From the NCBI GenBank assembly GCA_000697055.1, contig JNDT01001305.1, positions 29,165 through 93,164 on the forward strand: a stretch of DNA of 64,000 bases. Reading direction: 5' to 3'. Positions 23,269 to 34,202 of the stretch are shown in pieces. Below the pieces are notes generated by a model. It did not search any database, had not been told where the DNA came from, and worked only from the letters and a program-made list of their open reading frames with translations. The stretch is from Saksenaea vasiformis B4078 (lineage: Eukaryota > Mucoromycota > Mucoromycetes > Mucorales > Saksenaeaceae). Position 1 is the first letter of the stretch. The number at the start of each line of letters is the position of its first letter. The position numbers and the translations under genes are program-made.

Positions 23269-25147
23269 CTCCTCCATGTAATCATATTTTCTTGATAAGG
23301 TTCTGCAATAGTATAGATGATGGGTTGCACATACCTATATCAACTTCAAATTATTTCACAACTAAGGAAATAGAATGCTAGAAATACAGCTTGTTGCACA
23401 AGCTGTTAGATCTTTGACAAGGTACCGAGCGGAAAATAAGGTTTTACGATATATCTAAAAAAGGAAGTCAGTAGCGAGCCTCACGGACCTGCATCAAAAC
23501 ATCATCGGGTTTCCCAATCCCGGGTTGATCATTCTGCATCACTAGATTTCTGCAGATGAGGGGGTGAGGAAAATGGTAATTAAGAAATCCTTACAGAATA
23601 ATGAGTAGACAGTTATAATATACAGGGAGGAAAAGAAAAAAAAAAGACGATGGATGGTAATAAAACGGTTCAGAGACCAAGTCGGGGAAACTATGGCAAG
23701 TTCGGTTGGAGATAGGTGGAGATGATTAGCCTTGGTAAATTATTTAGGACCCGAGAGATTTGCCAACGCCGTCTCCTTCTTATCTTACCATTTAAGGTTC
23801 TAGAAGGATAAACGAGACAGCCTTTATTCTATATATGTTCGGATTCCGTCTTTGATATCAGGGTATATCTCAGCAACAGCTACGCGTAGCCGGTAAGGTT
23901 TTGTGGTAAAGTCGCGATCGTTCTTATTTCCGTTGACCTCGGTGAAGTGTTCGGATTTAAAGGAGAAGCATGCTCGGCGTTCCAAATACAGAAGTTCCCT
24001 AAAAATGGAAATGTGACCTATCCCCGATTGTGCCCATCACTTTGAAACGTTGGATTTGCCACAGCAACGTACAACCCACCAAGGTCGTACATAGATTCGG
24101 AAAGACCGATATCCCCAAAACTTCGAAGCAATTGGAACGAACAGAACAACCAAAAGAAAAAAAAATATTGTTTGTGTATGAATTCCTTCTCTTTAAGCAG
24201 CGCTGATCTTCCACATCCGTATAGAGAGATCGTTGAATATTTCGCTTGATTACTAATTGGTGGAGGCACCTCGTTTTTTGCCACAAATGGAGCGAAAAAA
24301 ACCACTTTCGTTTGGGGAATACCGAGCACAAGTGTAACAAAATTTATTCTCCTTCGTTTCACGCCAAATGGCAGCACGTTGTTTACAAACTACTTTCTTT
24401 GGACTCATATTTTACGGAAGGCTGTGCTGATCCCCTTAGAAGTAATTAGCCTTTGGGCCTATTATACATTTTTTTTTCCAACTTCTAGCTTATACAACTT
24501 CTCTCTTGTTCTATTTTCCCAGCTTAGTATCGTCGACTTTTTTACAATCACTCTAACTGGATTTGAGAGATCGTCGTTAATCTGCGATCTGTATCCAGCT
24601 TAAAAATGGGATACAGATTTCTGTTTTTGGAGTCAGATTTGAAGTTTGTTATCCGATCCGATCCGTTTCACCTACGCAATATTGCTGCACCAAAACGATC
24701 GCATCATAAACTGTGGAAGCAAGTTTGTATCAAGTTGCGCGAAGTTACATGGGTTTCAGCCTTTATTATTAGGAAATAAATGGCTGTTTTGCGTTTGCCG
24801 GTTTATATCTGGCTAATAGTTATATGATAGAAGAAAGAATGTGTTTCGCTCCCTTTCTTCAGTCATCTAAAAAGTCGTCAGAAATTAATGTTTGCCACAA
24901 TGCCAATGATTTTAGATCCGACACAACAATGAGTGCCTATAAAACTTCAACCACATAAGGAAATCTTAGTGACACAAATATACAAAAATGGCATAGAGGA
25001 CTATCGGTTAAATCGTTGTGGAATCCAGCCACTCCTCTGAAAACTTTTTCCCGTACAACAGGACGGACCTTAAAGCGCTTAAACTGGTGAGGTCTTTGGC
25101 GGGCAAATAGTTCAGGCCAGCCTATGGTTTTTCCGGGTCGCTTAAAG
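23269..25147. other. 1.9 kb intergenic region between the two PDR genes
   Basis: Holds the PDR1 3' end and the PDR2 promoter. A minus-strand ORF of 119 codons (24018-24377) overlaps a 113-codon ORF in another frame; both have low-complexity Phe-rich stretches and no motif, so I reject them. A CCGATCCGATCC tandem pentamer-like run occurs near 24655. Nothing else was recognised. Confidence 0.5.
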
Positions 25148-25155
25148 TATATAAA
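25148..25155 (+). promoter_or_regulatory. TATA box of PDR transporter 2
   Basis: TATATAAA 64 bp upstream of the ATG at 25220, a spacing close to that of the first PDR gene. Confidence 0.55.
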
Positions 25156-25219
25156 GAATGGATAGCAGAACTTCGTGGTAGAGATCCATTTCATTTCTTT
25201 ATTCTTTTCTTTAAACAAA

Positions 25220-28200
25220 ATGGACATGCCTGCGATGTCCGATATCCAGCAGGAACGGCTGGATAGGGATGATGCCTACCATCAACGAGAACAGCAGCAA
25301 CAACAACGAGCACCATCCGAAGAAACCACAGTAGAGACGACAGTAACTACCACGGTGGAATACTATGAAAAGAAAGAATACGAAATGGAAGAAGAAACGG
25401 GTGGATTTGGTGAAGGCAACGAAGTGAACATTGAAGATGCTATGTCAAATTATGAAGATCTGCGTCGTGAATTGACACAGCAGTCCCGAGCAGCTGGTGG
25501 TGATGCCGAAAAGCAACAAGAATTCGATTTGACAGACTATCTTCGTGATCAGTATCAGCAAGGAGAAGCAGCAGGATTTCATCCTAAACATATGGGTGTT
25601 GTCTGGAAAGATCTCGTTGTGCAAGGTCTCGGTGCTGATGCCAAAACGATCGGTAAGTTTCTATAATAATAATAATAAGAAAAAAAATGACGGCATGATC
25701 TGATTTCGGAAAAATTTTTAAAAAAGGTACAAATTATACCTGGATTGCGTCGGCTCTTCAATTCTGGAAATGGGGAAAGAAGGAAGGCTCTGATTTTACT
25801 ATCCTTAAGAACAACAACGGCTTCTGTAAAGACGGTGAAATGTTGCTTGTACTTGGTCGTCCTGGTGCCGGTTGTACAACTCTTCTTCGCGTTATTGCCA
25901 ATATGCGTGCATCCTATACCAACATAGAGGGTGATGTACATTATGGTGGTATCGAAGCCAGTGAGTTTGCCAAACACTTCCGCGGTGAAGTCTGCTACAA
26001 CGAAGAAGAAGATTTGCATTACCCAACCCTGACAACAAAACAGACCTTGAGTTTCGCATTGAAGAACAAAACCCCTGGAAAGCGTCTTCCCGGTGAATCT
26101 CGAACCGAATTTGTTAACAAGGTGCTGTACATGCTTGGTAGTATGCTCGGTTTGACCAAACAAATGAATACCATGGTTGGTAATGCCTTTGTCCGTGGTC
26201 TGTCCGGTGGTGAACGTAAACGTCTATCTATTGCTGAGCAAATGACAACTCGTTCTTCCATCAACTGTTGGGATTGCTCTACGCGTGGTCTCGATGCATC
26301 TTCTGCTCTGGATTATGTCCGTTCCTTACGTATCATGACCGATATTCTACACAAGACAACCATCTCTACCTTATATCAAGCCTCTGACAGCATCTTCCAT
26401 TTGTTCGATAAAGTCATGGTGCTCGATGAAGGCCGATGTATCTATTTTGGTCCCACTTCTGCTGCCAAGTCGTACTTTGAAGAGATGGGTTTCTATTGTC
26501 CCGACAGAAAATCCACTCCCGATTTCCTGACAGGTCTGTGTAATATGAATGAACGTGAGATGCTTCCCGGTTTCGAGAACAAAGTACCTTTGAACTCCGT
26601 TCAATTCGAACAAAAATACCAAGCGTCCGATCTTTACCGACAAATGATGGCCGAACGAGATGAGTATGAAAAACAAATTGCTAAGGATCGACCGGATGAA
26701 CAGTTCCGACAAGCCGTGATCGAAGCCCATCAGAAACGTGCTCCCAAACGCTCTCCCTTTACCGCAACCTACTACCAACAAGTCAAGACGCTTACTATCC
26801 GTCAGTTCCAGCTCATCCTTGGTGACAAGGGTGCATTGATCTCTCGTTATGGTGGTGTCGTCGTCAAAGGTCTTATCATGGCCTCTGTCTTCTATATGAT
26901 GCCTACGGATACCACTGGTGCTTTCTCTCGTGGAGGTGCCTTCTTGTTTTCGCTTCTCTTCAACGCCCTGATCGCTCAATCTGAATTGGCCGCCTTTATG
27001 CAAGGTCGTCGTGTCCTGGAAAAACACAAACATTTTGCCTTGTACAGACCGAGTGCCTTTTATATTGCCCAAGTGATTGTCGACATTCCCCTCGCCATTG
27101 TACAAGTACTCGTCTTTGAAATATGTGTCTACTTTATGATGGGTCTCGTCATGGATGCTGGCAAGGTAAGAAAAGAAAAGAAAAAGTGTTATTCTAGACA
27201 ATGGCTTACGTATATGTTGTTGTAGTTCTTTACGTTCTTCATCATCCTTGTCGTGACCAATCTGTGTATGAACGGTTTTTTCCGATTCTGGGGTGCTGTT
27301 TCGCCAAACTTCTTTACCGCCTCGCAGCTTTCCAGTATTCTTTTGATCGCCGCATTGGTCTATTGTGGTTACCAGATTCCTTACGTCAAGGTAAAGAAGC
27401 AGCTGATCTTTGTAATAAGGAGGCCAATAATTAACTTTATTTTTAGATGCATCCATGGTTGATGTGGATCTACTGGATCAATCCGCTTGCTTATGGCTAC
27501 AAGGCATTGATTTCAAATGAGTTGACCGGTATGAAGTTCACTTGCGACGGTCCTACCTCTGTTCCATACGGCCCAACATACACCGACCAAGCTTACAAAT
27601 CCTGTTTGCTTCCTGGTGGCAATCCCGGTGTGAATTATGTCATGGGTGATGATTACCTTGCCGAAGCCTACGGTTACTACACCTGGCAGCGCTGGATCAA
27701 CTTTGTGGCAGTCATCCTCTTCTTCTTGTTCTTCACCGCTATCACAGCCCTTGCTATGGAATACGTCGAACTGCAGAAGGAAGGTTCCATTACCAAGGTT
27801 TACAAGAAGGGCAAAGCGCCCAAGGAAGAAGACGTCGAAAAACTGATGGCCCAGACTGCCACTATCAACGACCAACAGATGGAAGCTGTGACAGATGGTA
27901 CGACTTTCTCATGGCATCAAATGGATTACACTGTTCCTGTCAAGGGTGGCAAGCTCAAGCTCCTGAACAGCGTTGCGGGTATCGTCAAGCCTGGTCATTT
28001 AACTGCTCTTATGGGTTCTTCTGGTGCTGGTAAGACGACCTTGCTGGATGTCCTGGCTCAGCGCAAGACCATCGGTAAAGTCGAAGGTCGTATTTACATG
28101 AACGGCGAGCCTCTTGGTGCCGATTTTGAACGTGTCACTGGTTACTGTGAACAGATGGATGTCCATAATCCCAATGCTACTGTCCGTGAGGCCCTCAAGT

Positions 28201-29969
28201 TCTCGGCTTACCTGCGCCAAGCCCCCGAGGTCCCTAAGGAAGAAAAGGATGCTTATGTCGAGCAGATTATCCAGTTGATGGAAATGGAAAAGATTGCAGA
28301 TGCCCTTGTCGGTGATCTCGAATCCGGTGTCGGTATTTCGGTAGAAGAACGCAAGCGTCTGACGATTGCAACCGAACTTGTTGGCAAGCCCAAACTTCTT
28401 TTCCTTGACGAACCTACTTCCGGTCTTGATGCTCAGAGCTCCTACAATATTGTGCGCTTCATTCGCAAGCTCGCCGACGCTGGTTGGCCTGTGCTTTGTA
28501 CCATTCATCAGCCTTCAGCTACACTTTTCGAGCACTTTGACCATCTCCTCTTGTTGGTCCGTGGTGGCAAGACCGCTTACTTTGGTGAAATTGGTCAGGA
28601 CAGCCGAACAATGATCGAATACTTCGAATCCAACGGTGGACCTAAATGCTCTCCCAACGCAAACCCTGCCGAATACATTTTGGAATGTGTCGGTGCAGGT
28701 ACTGCAGGCAAGGCTACACGCGACTGGGCTGAGGTCTGGGCTCAATCCAAGGAAGCCAAGGCACTTGACGCTGAACTTGAACAGATCCATCGTGATCTCA
28801 AACCCAGTGGCAGACAAGCAACCACGTATGCTCTTCCTTTCTGGCAACAGTTCTGGCTGGTCTACAAGCGTATGAATGTCTCCTGGTGGCGTTGTCCAAC
28901 ATATAACATGGGTCGTCTGTTCAATGTGTGCTTTATCGGTCTTATCTCCGGTTTCTCCTTCTGGAAGCTTGGTCACTCTCCTTCAGACATGCAGAATCGT
29001 ATGTTCTCTGTCTTTACGACACTGCTCATGAGTAATGCTTTGATCATTCTGGCCCAACCACGCTTTATGCAAGGTAAGAGACTAACAGGAAAAAGAAATA
29101 TCCGTACTAAATGATAACCTTCTCCATTTATATAGAACGTATGTGGTTCCGTAGAGAATATGCTTCCAAGTACTATGGATGGGCTCCGTTCGCACTCTCC
29201 TGTATCTTGGTTGAAATTCCTTACATCATCTTCTTGGCTACAATTTTCTTGTTCTGTTTCTACTGGACCGCTGGTTTGGATAACATTTCCGACCGTGTTG
29301 GTTTCTTCTACATCCATTTCATTGTCTTCCTGCTTTACTCCGTCTCGCTCGGTTTCATGATTGCCGCTTTCTCTAGCACACCACCTATGGCCGCCGTTAT
29401 CAATCCCTTCTTCACGTCCATCTTGATTTTGTTCGCCGGTATCATGCAGCCACCCAGCGCAATGCCCTACTTCTGGCGATCATGGATGTACTGGCTAGGT
29501 AAGTCACTCTATTTATTTTTATGAAAAGGAATGTAGTAAAAATGCTTACGTTCTCTATAACAGATCCGTACCATTATCTTATTGAAGGCTTGGTTGTCAA
29601 TGCCTTGGATAATGTGGAGGTGATTTGTTCTGGTGACGACTTCATCAAGGTCAATGCTCCACCTGGTCAAACATGTGGTGAATACATGGCAGACTACTTT
29701 GCTTCAGGTGGTCTTGGTTATCTTGGCAATCCAAATGCCACGGGTACTTGCGACTACTGTCAATACAGCCGAGGCAATGACTTTTACGAGACCAACATTG
29801 GATGGTCCTTCTCCAATAGGTAAGGCATAACTTTGTACAAGAAGTTAAACGATTTCTAATTTATTATTCCTATAGATGGAGAGACTTTGGTATTCTCTGT
29901 GCTTACTATATCTTCAATATTTTTGCCTTTATGTTCTTTGTCTTCTTGTTCCGCAAGGCAAAGCGATAA
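25220..29969 (+). CDS. PDR-type ABC transporter (full-size ABCG), paralogue 2
   Basis: Exons: 25220-25652, 25727-27165, 27226-27390, 27447-29073, 29136-29498, 29564-29819, 29876-29969, total 4377 nt (1458 aa). The first 120 residues are Gln/Glu/Thr-rich and unlike paralogue 1; from HPKHMGVVWKDLVV on they align throughout. NBD1: GRPGAGCTT (Cys-type Walker A, about 187), LSGGERKRLS (about 301), CWDCSTRGLDA. NBD2: GSSGAGKTT (about 869), ISVEERKRLT, LLFLDEPTSGLD, CTIHQPSA. The extracellular loop has PGQTCGEY and CDYC. The ATG at 25220 is followed by in-frame ATGs at residues 3 and 6. Asymmetric NBD chemistry (NBD2 catalytic, NBD1 degenerate) is family knowledge. Plasma-membrane xenobiotic efflux is the expected role. 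Most introns differ in position from paralogue 1. Confidence 0.95.
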
Positions 29970-30136
29970 ACATATTACCATTTACCTGTAACTTTTTTTT
30001 CTTTTTCTCCTTTCAACCCAACACCCCACTACCACTCGTATTTTTTATTTCCTACTTAGACATTCCTCTACTTAAAAAAAAACCTACTACATCCATAGCA
30101 TAGTAAACAAACAATCAAAACCATTTTACACAATAC

Positions 30137-30142
30137 AATAAA
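30137..30142 (+). terminator. poly(A) signal of PDR transporter 2
   Basis: AATAAA 168 bp after the stop, within an A-rich stretch. An alternative CATAGTAAACAA context lies just upstream. Confidence 0.35.
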
Positions 30143-30653
30143 TTTTTTAGAACAAAAGAATCATGTTTCTTTGTGTTTGTGGCGACGAAACCCCTAAAAA
30201 AGGGAGTAACCAATGATCTGTATTTATTTCGATGAATCCATAAATGTCATTTTTGCCACCGGAGGGACTCATCCAAGGAGTTCTGTCTCTTTTCAGAAAA
30301 GTGGATTGTTCCCTGATTTGTAAACGAATCTCGCCTTTGGAAATGGCTGATCGTCAACAAATTAGATCATGATTTTCTCCTATTCTTTTTACTTCTTTTC
30401 TTGTTATTATTTATTCTTTTAACGAATGACCCTTTGAAGGATGTTCCGGGGATGGTGGCAAAAGGAAACCTTTGGAAGACTTTCACCTGATCAACCGCCT
30501 TTACCAATTCCGCTGGGAGCCAATGTAAATCACCGACCACAAAAAAAAAAAAAATCGGCTGGCTCATCCTTTCCTGCGACTATCTGTATCACATAGCTAC
30601 CTTTTCTCTCTTTGCCACGCAAGTTATACACCATTCCAGAAGAAATCGAAACC

Positions 30654-31507
30654 ATGAATTCCCATCAAGATTTCACTTCACCAGATACCATGCAGAACGA
30701 TGAATGGCAGATCAAGAAAAGATTCATTGAAATAGCGGAAGCAACGGTTCGATCCGATCATCCAGAGCCTACAAAGATCGTCGTTAAATTTGATGCAAAC
30801 GATAATGTACATCGTCTCGCCTTCTTTTTTGCAAACGATCAAGCAAAAGAAAAGCTATTTTATGGGTTAGGAAAAAAAAATCCCCAACTTGTTTATGATT
30901 GCTAAATAGAATGTAGGAATCCACAGTACATACCGCCAGAAACTGCAGCCTATGCAACTTATCATCGGGAACGCACAGATGTCTGGGTTCTCGGAATTTC
31001 CCTCTATCGGATGCTTACCGGCAAGTATCCTTTCAAAGCATCCAACGACCGTCTGCTGTTTAGGAAAATGTTACACGCTGATTTCACTATTCCCTGTCAT
31101 CTATCGAATGGTAACACACACAACTCAATTCATATAAACAAATAAGCTAAGCCAAACTTACTACTGTCTAAGATGCCAAGGACCTTCTCCGCAGGATGCT
31201 GGCAACAGATGCCACTCGTGCATCATTGGACTTGATCATGTTTCATCCATGGTTAAAACCTTACCGCCTAGATATCCCACACAAGAACCCATCCCTACCT
31301 CCCACGCCAAGATCTAATACTCCTCCCCGTAGTCGTCGTCATATCACATCCTTCTCTTCATCCTCCGTCAATCAACTCGCTAAACTAAAAGCAAGCGTTA
31401 CTAAAGCCTTCCTGTTTTTAGTAGAAGGTCCTTATCCACCTCCTAAACGACCCTACAGAGACTTTCTGCACTTCAGGAAACCGTGTGGACCATCATCATC
31501 ATCATAA
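30654..31507 (+). CDS. truncated Ser/Thr protein kinase (activation segment and C-lobe only)
   Basis: Exons: 30654-30865, 30917-31110, 31173-31507, total 741 nt (246 aa). Intron 1 runs GTTAGG to ATGTAG. Its exit gives NPQYIPPETAAYATYHRERT, an APE-type activation segment with PPE in place of APE. DVWVLGISLYRMLTGKYPF (the DxWxxG helix) and helices ending in DAKDLLRRML and FHPWLKPYR of a CAMK-like C-lobe follow. The tail is Ser/Pro/Arg-rich. The first 70 residues (MNSHQDFTSPDT...) contain no glycine loop, VAIK lysine, HRD or DFG motif. So the N-lobe and catalytic loop are missing and no ATP-dependent catalysis is expected. I see no kinase N-lobe upstream either. It may be a retroduplicated fragment, a regulatory pseudokinase-like protein, or a relic. 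ATG chosen as the first in frame. Confidence 0.65.
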
Positions 31508-31627
31508 CATTGTAGAAAGATCCACTTTGTATTTCATCCCGCTCGACGTCACATTCAATTTTCATTAAAAAAAAAAGGAACAAAAAAAGAAGACCCTGCG
31601 CGCTTTAAAGACCAAATTTAGTTCGGA

Positions 31628-34202
31628 ATGACTGACGGGAATGTGAGTGCACCTTTTGTTTGACCTGTCAAGATATTAAACGTGTCTTCTGGTTCAAGGT
31701 CAAAGTTGTGTTTGATCATGTCATCGGTGTCATGCAGAAACGCTTTGATAATCTGCAAAAGACCTTCGACAAGAACACATCGGCGTCAAAGAGATATTCT
31801 CAGGTGAATTCGCTTGCGACAGCACTTGCCGACGAGATCATCCACCACATGAATTACGTTCAAAGGCAGCGGGACCTTGGTTATAGCAGCGCAATCATCG
31901 ACAGTCTGAAAACATTTCGACAGCGGATTTACGATGAGAGGACTAATTTCCGCATCAAAGCCAAAGACGAGGAATGCAATAAGCTTCAGCAGAAACTGAC
32001 TGATAAAGATAAACAATGCAGTCAGCTTGAAAAGGAGTTGAAAACAGCTCTGAAGAAATTACTGGATTTTGAGTGAGCCTTTGCATCAAATAAGTATTAC
32101 ATTGCGTTCAAGCCGAATAATTTTTGCACTGGAAAGTGATGCGTCTTTGCGCTGAGGAGTAAGCCGTTTTGCGTTAATCCAAGGAATAGTTCGCGCCTGG
32201 ATAACCAGAGTCTTGCATTGTAGGTATTTCAGTGATGTATTCCCAGGATCCCACCGGAAGCAGTAAAAATGTTTCACGATAAGGACAAGTTCCACCCAAA
32301 ATGATCCGTATTTAAAAGGACGCATGAAACCTTTTTTTTTCTTTGGCTCTGTTTTCTTTATTACATCCCCGGTACGTACTGGGATTGACTATACGTGCAG
32401 GATTACTCATGTCTTATGGTCTATTGTTCAGACTCACGGTCGTTAAACACAATAGCCGGCGATTCAATGCCGTGCCGATCCCAACTCGCCGGCCCCACCC
32501 GCTACGGTGCGGGGCTGGCCCCTGTCGAATGGCAGGAGTGCCCTTCGGGGGTAAGTAAAAGACATCAAAACATCTTTCATTTACTAACCGTGAATGCCGT
32601 TTTATGCTGCTCCAATATATTATGCGTCCACCGAGGGCCATGATGATGTAAGTAAACGTATGATTTTTTGCCAATTCATTTAACCAATGACCGTATATGT
32701 TACTTTTCTCTCAGCGCAAATTTGGTTCTCCATGGACGCATAATTTATTTAGAGTAGCGTAAAATAGTGTTCAATAAACAGTACACGAGAAGGAGCAATC
32801 TTGCAAACATATGGAAGAAAGAATAAAATTTCTCGAGACAAAAAAAGACGAAGATTACCCGGCAGAGGATGGAGAGCAACATACTGACGATGAGGATGAA
32901 TGTTTAAGAGAGCCCCTTGTTGTAAAATTGTATGACACGGTAGAACTAGGGAGAGACCGGTGTATCAGTTTTGAAGATCAGTACCCAACGTACGACGAAT
33001 TTCGGAGAAAGGTACCAGATAAAGGTCTCCCGTACATCGTTTACGGACCTCTCCCGGATCCATGCTTTGTAGATACAAGAAGCATTACCCTTCGACCTGA
33101 ACGACTGCCGTTTGACCTATGCTAACTTGAAGAATCTCGCAGCTACAATAACTCCGGACAATTATAAGCAAGCTATCGAACAATGCGCGAGCCTTCAGAT
33201 GTTGTTTGGATCAGTGTATGTACTGGAAGTGGCTGTGCGTGAGTTGGAGGAGCACAAAGAACAAGATGTGGATGAGAAGAAGGAGGAAAACGTGGATGAC
33301 AAGAAAGAAAAAGTCGCAGAGGAGAAGAAAGAAAAAGTCGTGGATGAGAAGAAGGAAAAGGTCGTGGAGAAGGTCGTGAACGAGAAGAATCTAGAAGACG
33401 TGGATGATGATGTCGATATCATCGAGGTAATCAACTCGTGCCTTATTTTATATACGTTCTTACTCTCGATGCATCCCTAGAAAAAGGAAGCTGAAGAATC
33501 AAGCACTGGTGGTTCTAGTGACCCTGCTATAGCTGATTCTGCGCCTACACCGAAGGATAGCAAGACACATCCATGTGAGCAGGACTTCTTTTTCTTTTCT
33601 GCAAGAACTAATCATAATAATGGTCTATGAACCGTAGTGGATAAACTCGCTTCAAAAGTTCTGTTACTCAACAAATACAAGCAGTTAGATTTTGGGACAT
33701 ATCACTGGACAGTCAGTAATTGGGACAAGCTTCCAGTATTGGCTCCGAGTAGCAAATTCGACGTGGGAGGATATACTTGGTAAGTGTACTTTTTCTCGCA
33801 GGCCCTGTATCTCATGATGCATACAGGGTTATCGATCTCTATCGAAACGGGTTATTCGGCTCGGATGAGAACGTTGCAGTGTCCTTGCGTATTGCCAATC
33901 CCACATCCACAATGCAGTTGGTCTGGTGCAACTTTGCTATCGTCATATCGAACCCGACGAACCCAGAGATGTATCACTCGCTAAGTACGTACCCCGATGT
34001 AGCCTATGATCATGTGACTTACACCGCTGTCGTAGTGTTTCTTCACAAGTTTTCTTATGGGTCTGCCACAGCGTATGTGCAGAAGTTCTGTCCCACCAAA
34101 TTCATGCTTCAAGCATCGGATGGAAAAGGTCCACTGTTAGCGGAAAACCAATGCGTTGTTTCTGCATATATTCAACTAGTAGAACGCAACGATGCAGCTT
34201 AA
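31628..34202 (+). CDS. CC-PB1-MATH family protein, copy 7 (interrupted by a TIR element)
   Basis: Exons: 31628-31642 (MTDGN), 31699 to about 32072, a segment from about 32787/32823 to 33011, 33073-33426, 33481-33574, 33638-33779, 33827-33984, 34036-34202. The coiled coil (NKLQQKLTDKDKQCSQLEKE) stops at 32073 with an in-frame TGA. It resumes after about 700 bp with KEQSCKHMEERIKFLE, then PB1 EPLVVKLYDT and YDEFRRK. The linker carries an octapeptide repeat. MATH has YHWTVSNW, FDVGGYTW, VIDLYRNG and NQCVVSAYIQL. A large intron could still restore frame: donor GTGAGC at 32073 to acceptor AAAG at 32822, or GTCAGC at 32021 to AACAG at 32786. Otherwise the protein ends inside the coiled coil. The rest of the gene shows no lesion, so splicing-out or recent insertion is likely. 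Confidence 0.68.
32093..32775. mobile_element. TIR-bounded insertion (MITE-like) inside copy 7
   Basis: The two ends form imperfect long inverted repeats. Left, about 32093-32165, reads AATAATTTTTGCACTGGA then TTTGCGCTGAG. The reverse complement of the right end (about 32705-32775) reads AATAAATTATGCGTCCATGGA then TTTGCGCTGAG; the 11-bp core is identical. Flanks TCAAATAA and TCAATAAA could be a worn 8-bp target duplication. The interior has a GC-rich segment (32485-32550) with a CCGGCCCC/GGGGCTGG hairpin, and an inner inverted repeat ATTATGCGTCCA. No transposase ORF, so non-autonomous. Confidence 0.55.
33271..33366 (+). repeat. four tandem 24-bp units coding an octapeptide in copy 7 linker
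   Basis: Four in-frame 24-bp units encode variants of DEKKEKVV (33271-33294, 33295-33318, 33319-33342, 33343-33366), a charged helix-forming linker between PB1 and MATH. It is absent from the other copies, so it expanded locally. Confidence 0.9.

Noticed and set aside
25579..26163. 194-codon minus-strand open frame
   Set aside because: Antisense shadow over the start of PDR transporter 2 NBD1.
26371..27456. 361-codon open frame on the minus strand
   Set aside because: It lies antisense to the PDR transporter 2 exons and reflects codon bias of that gene; its composition (His/Asp/Thr-rich) has no domain.
32485..32550. GC-rich hairpin segment considered as a structured RNA or tRNA-like gene
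   Set aside because: No tRNA A/B boxes in the right order and no cloverleaf; it lies inside the TIR element and is better explained as part of it.
33195..33434. Ser/Phe-rich minus-strand ORF
   Set aside because: Exact antisense of the Lys/Glu octapeptide repeat in copy 7.
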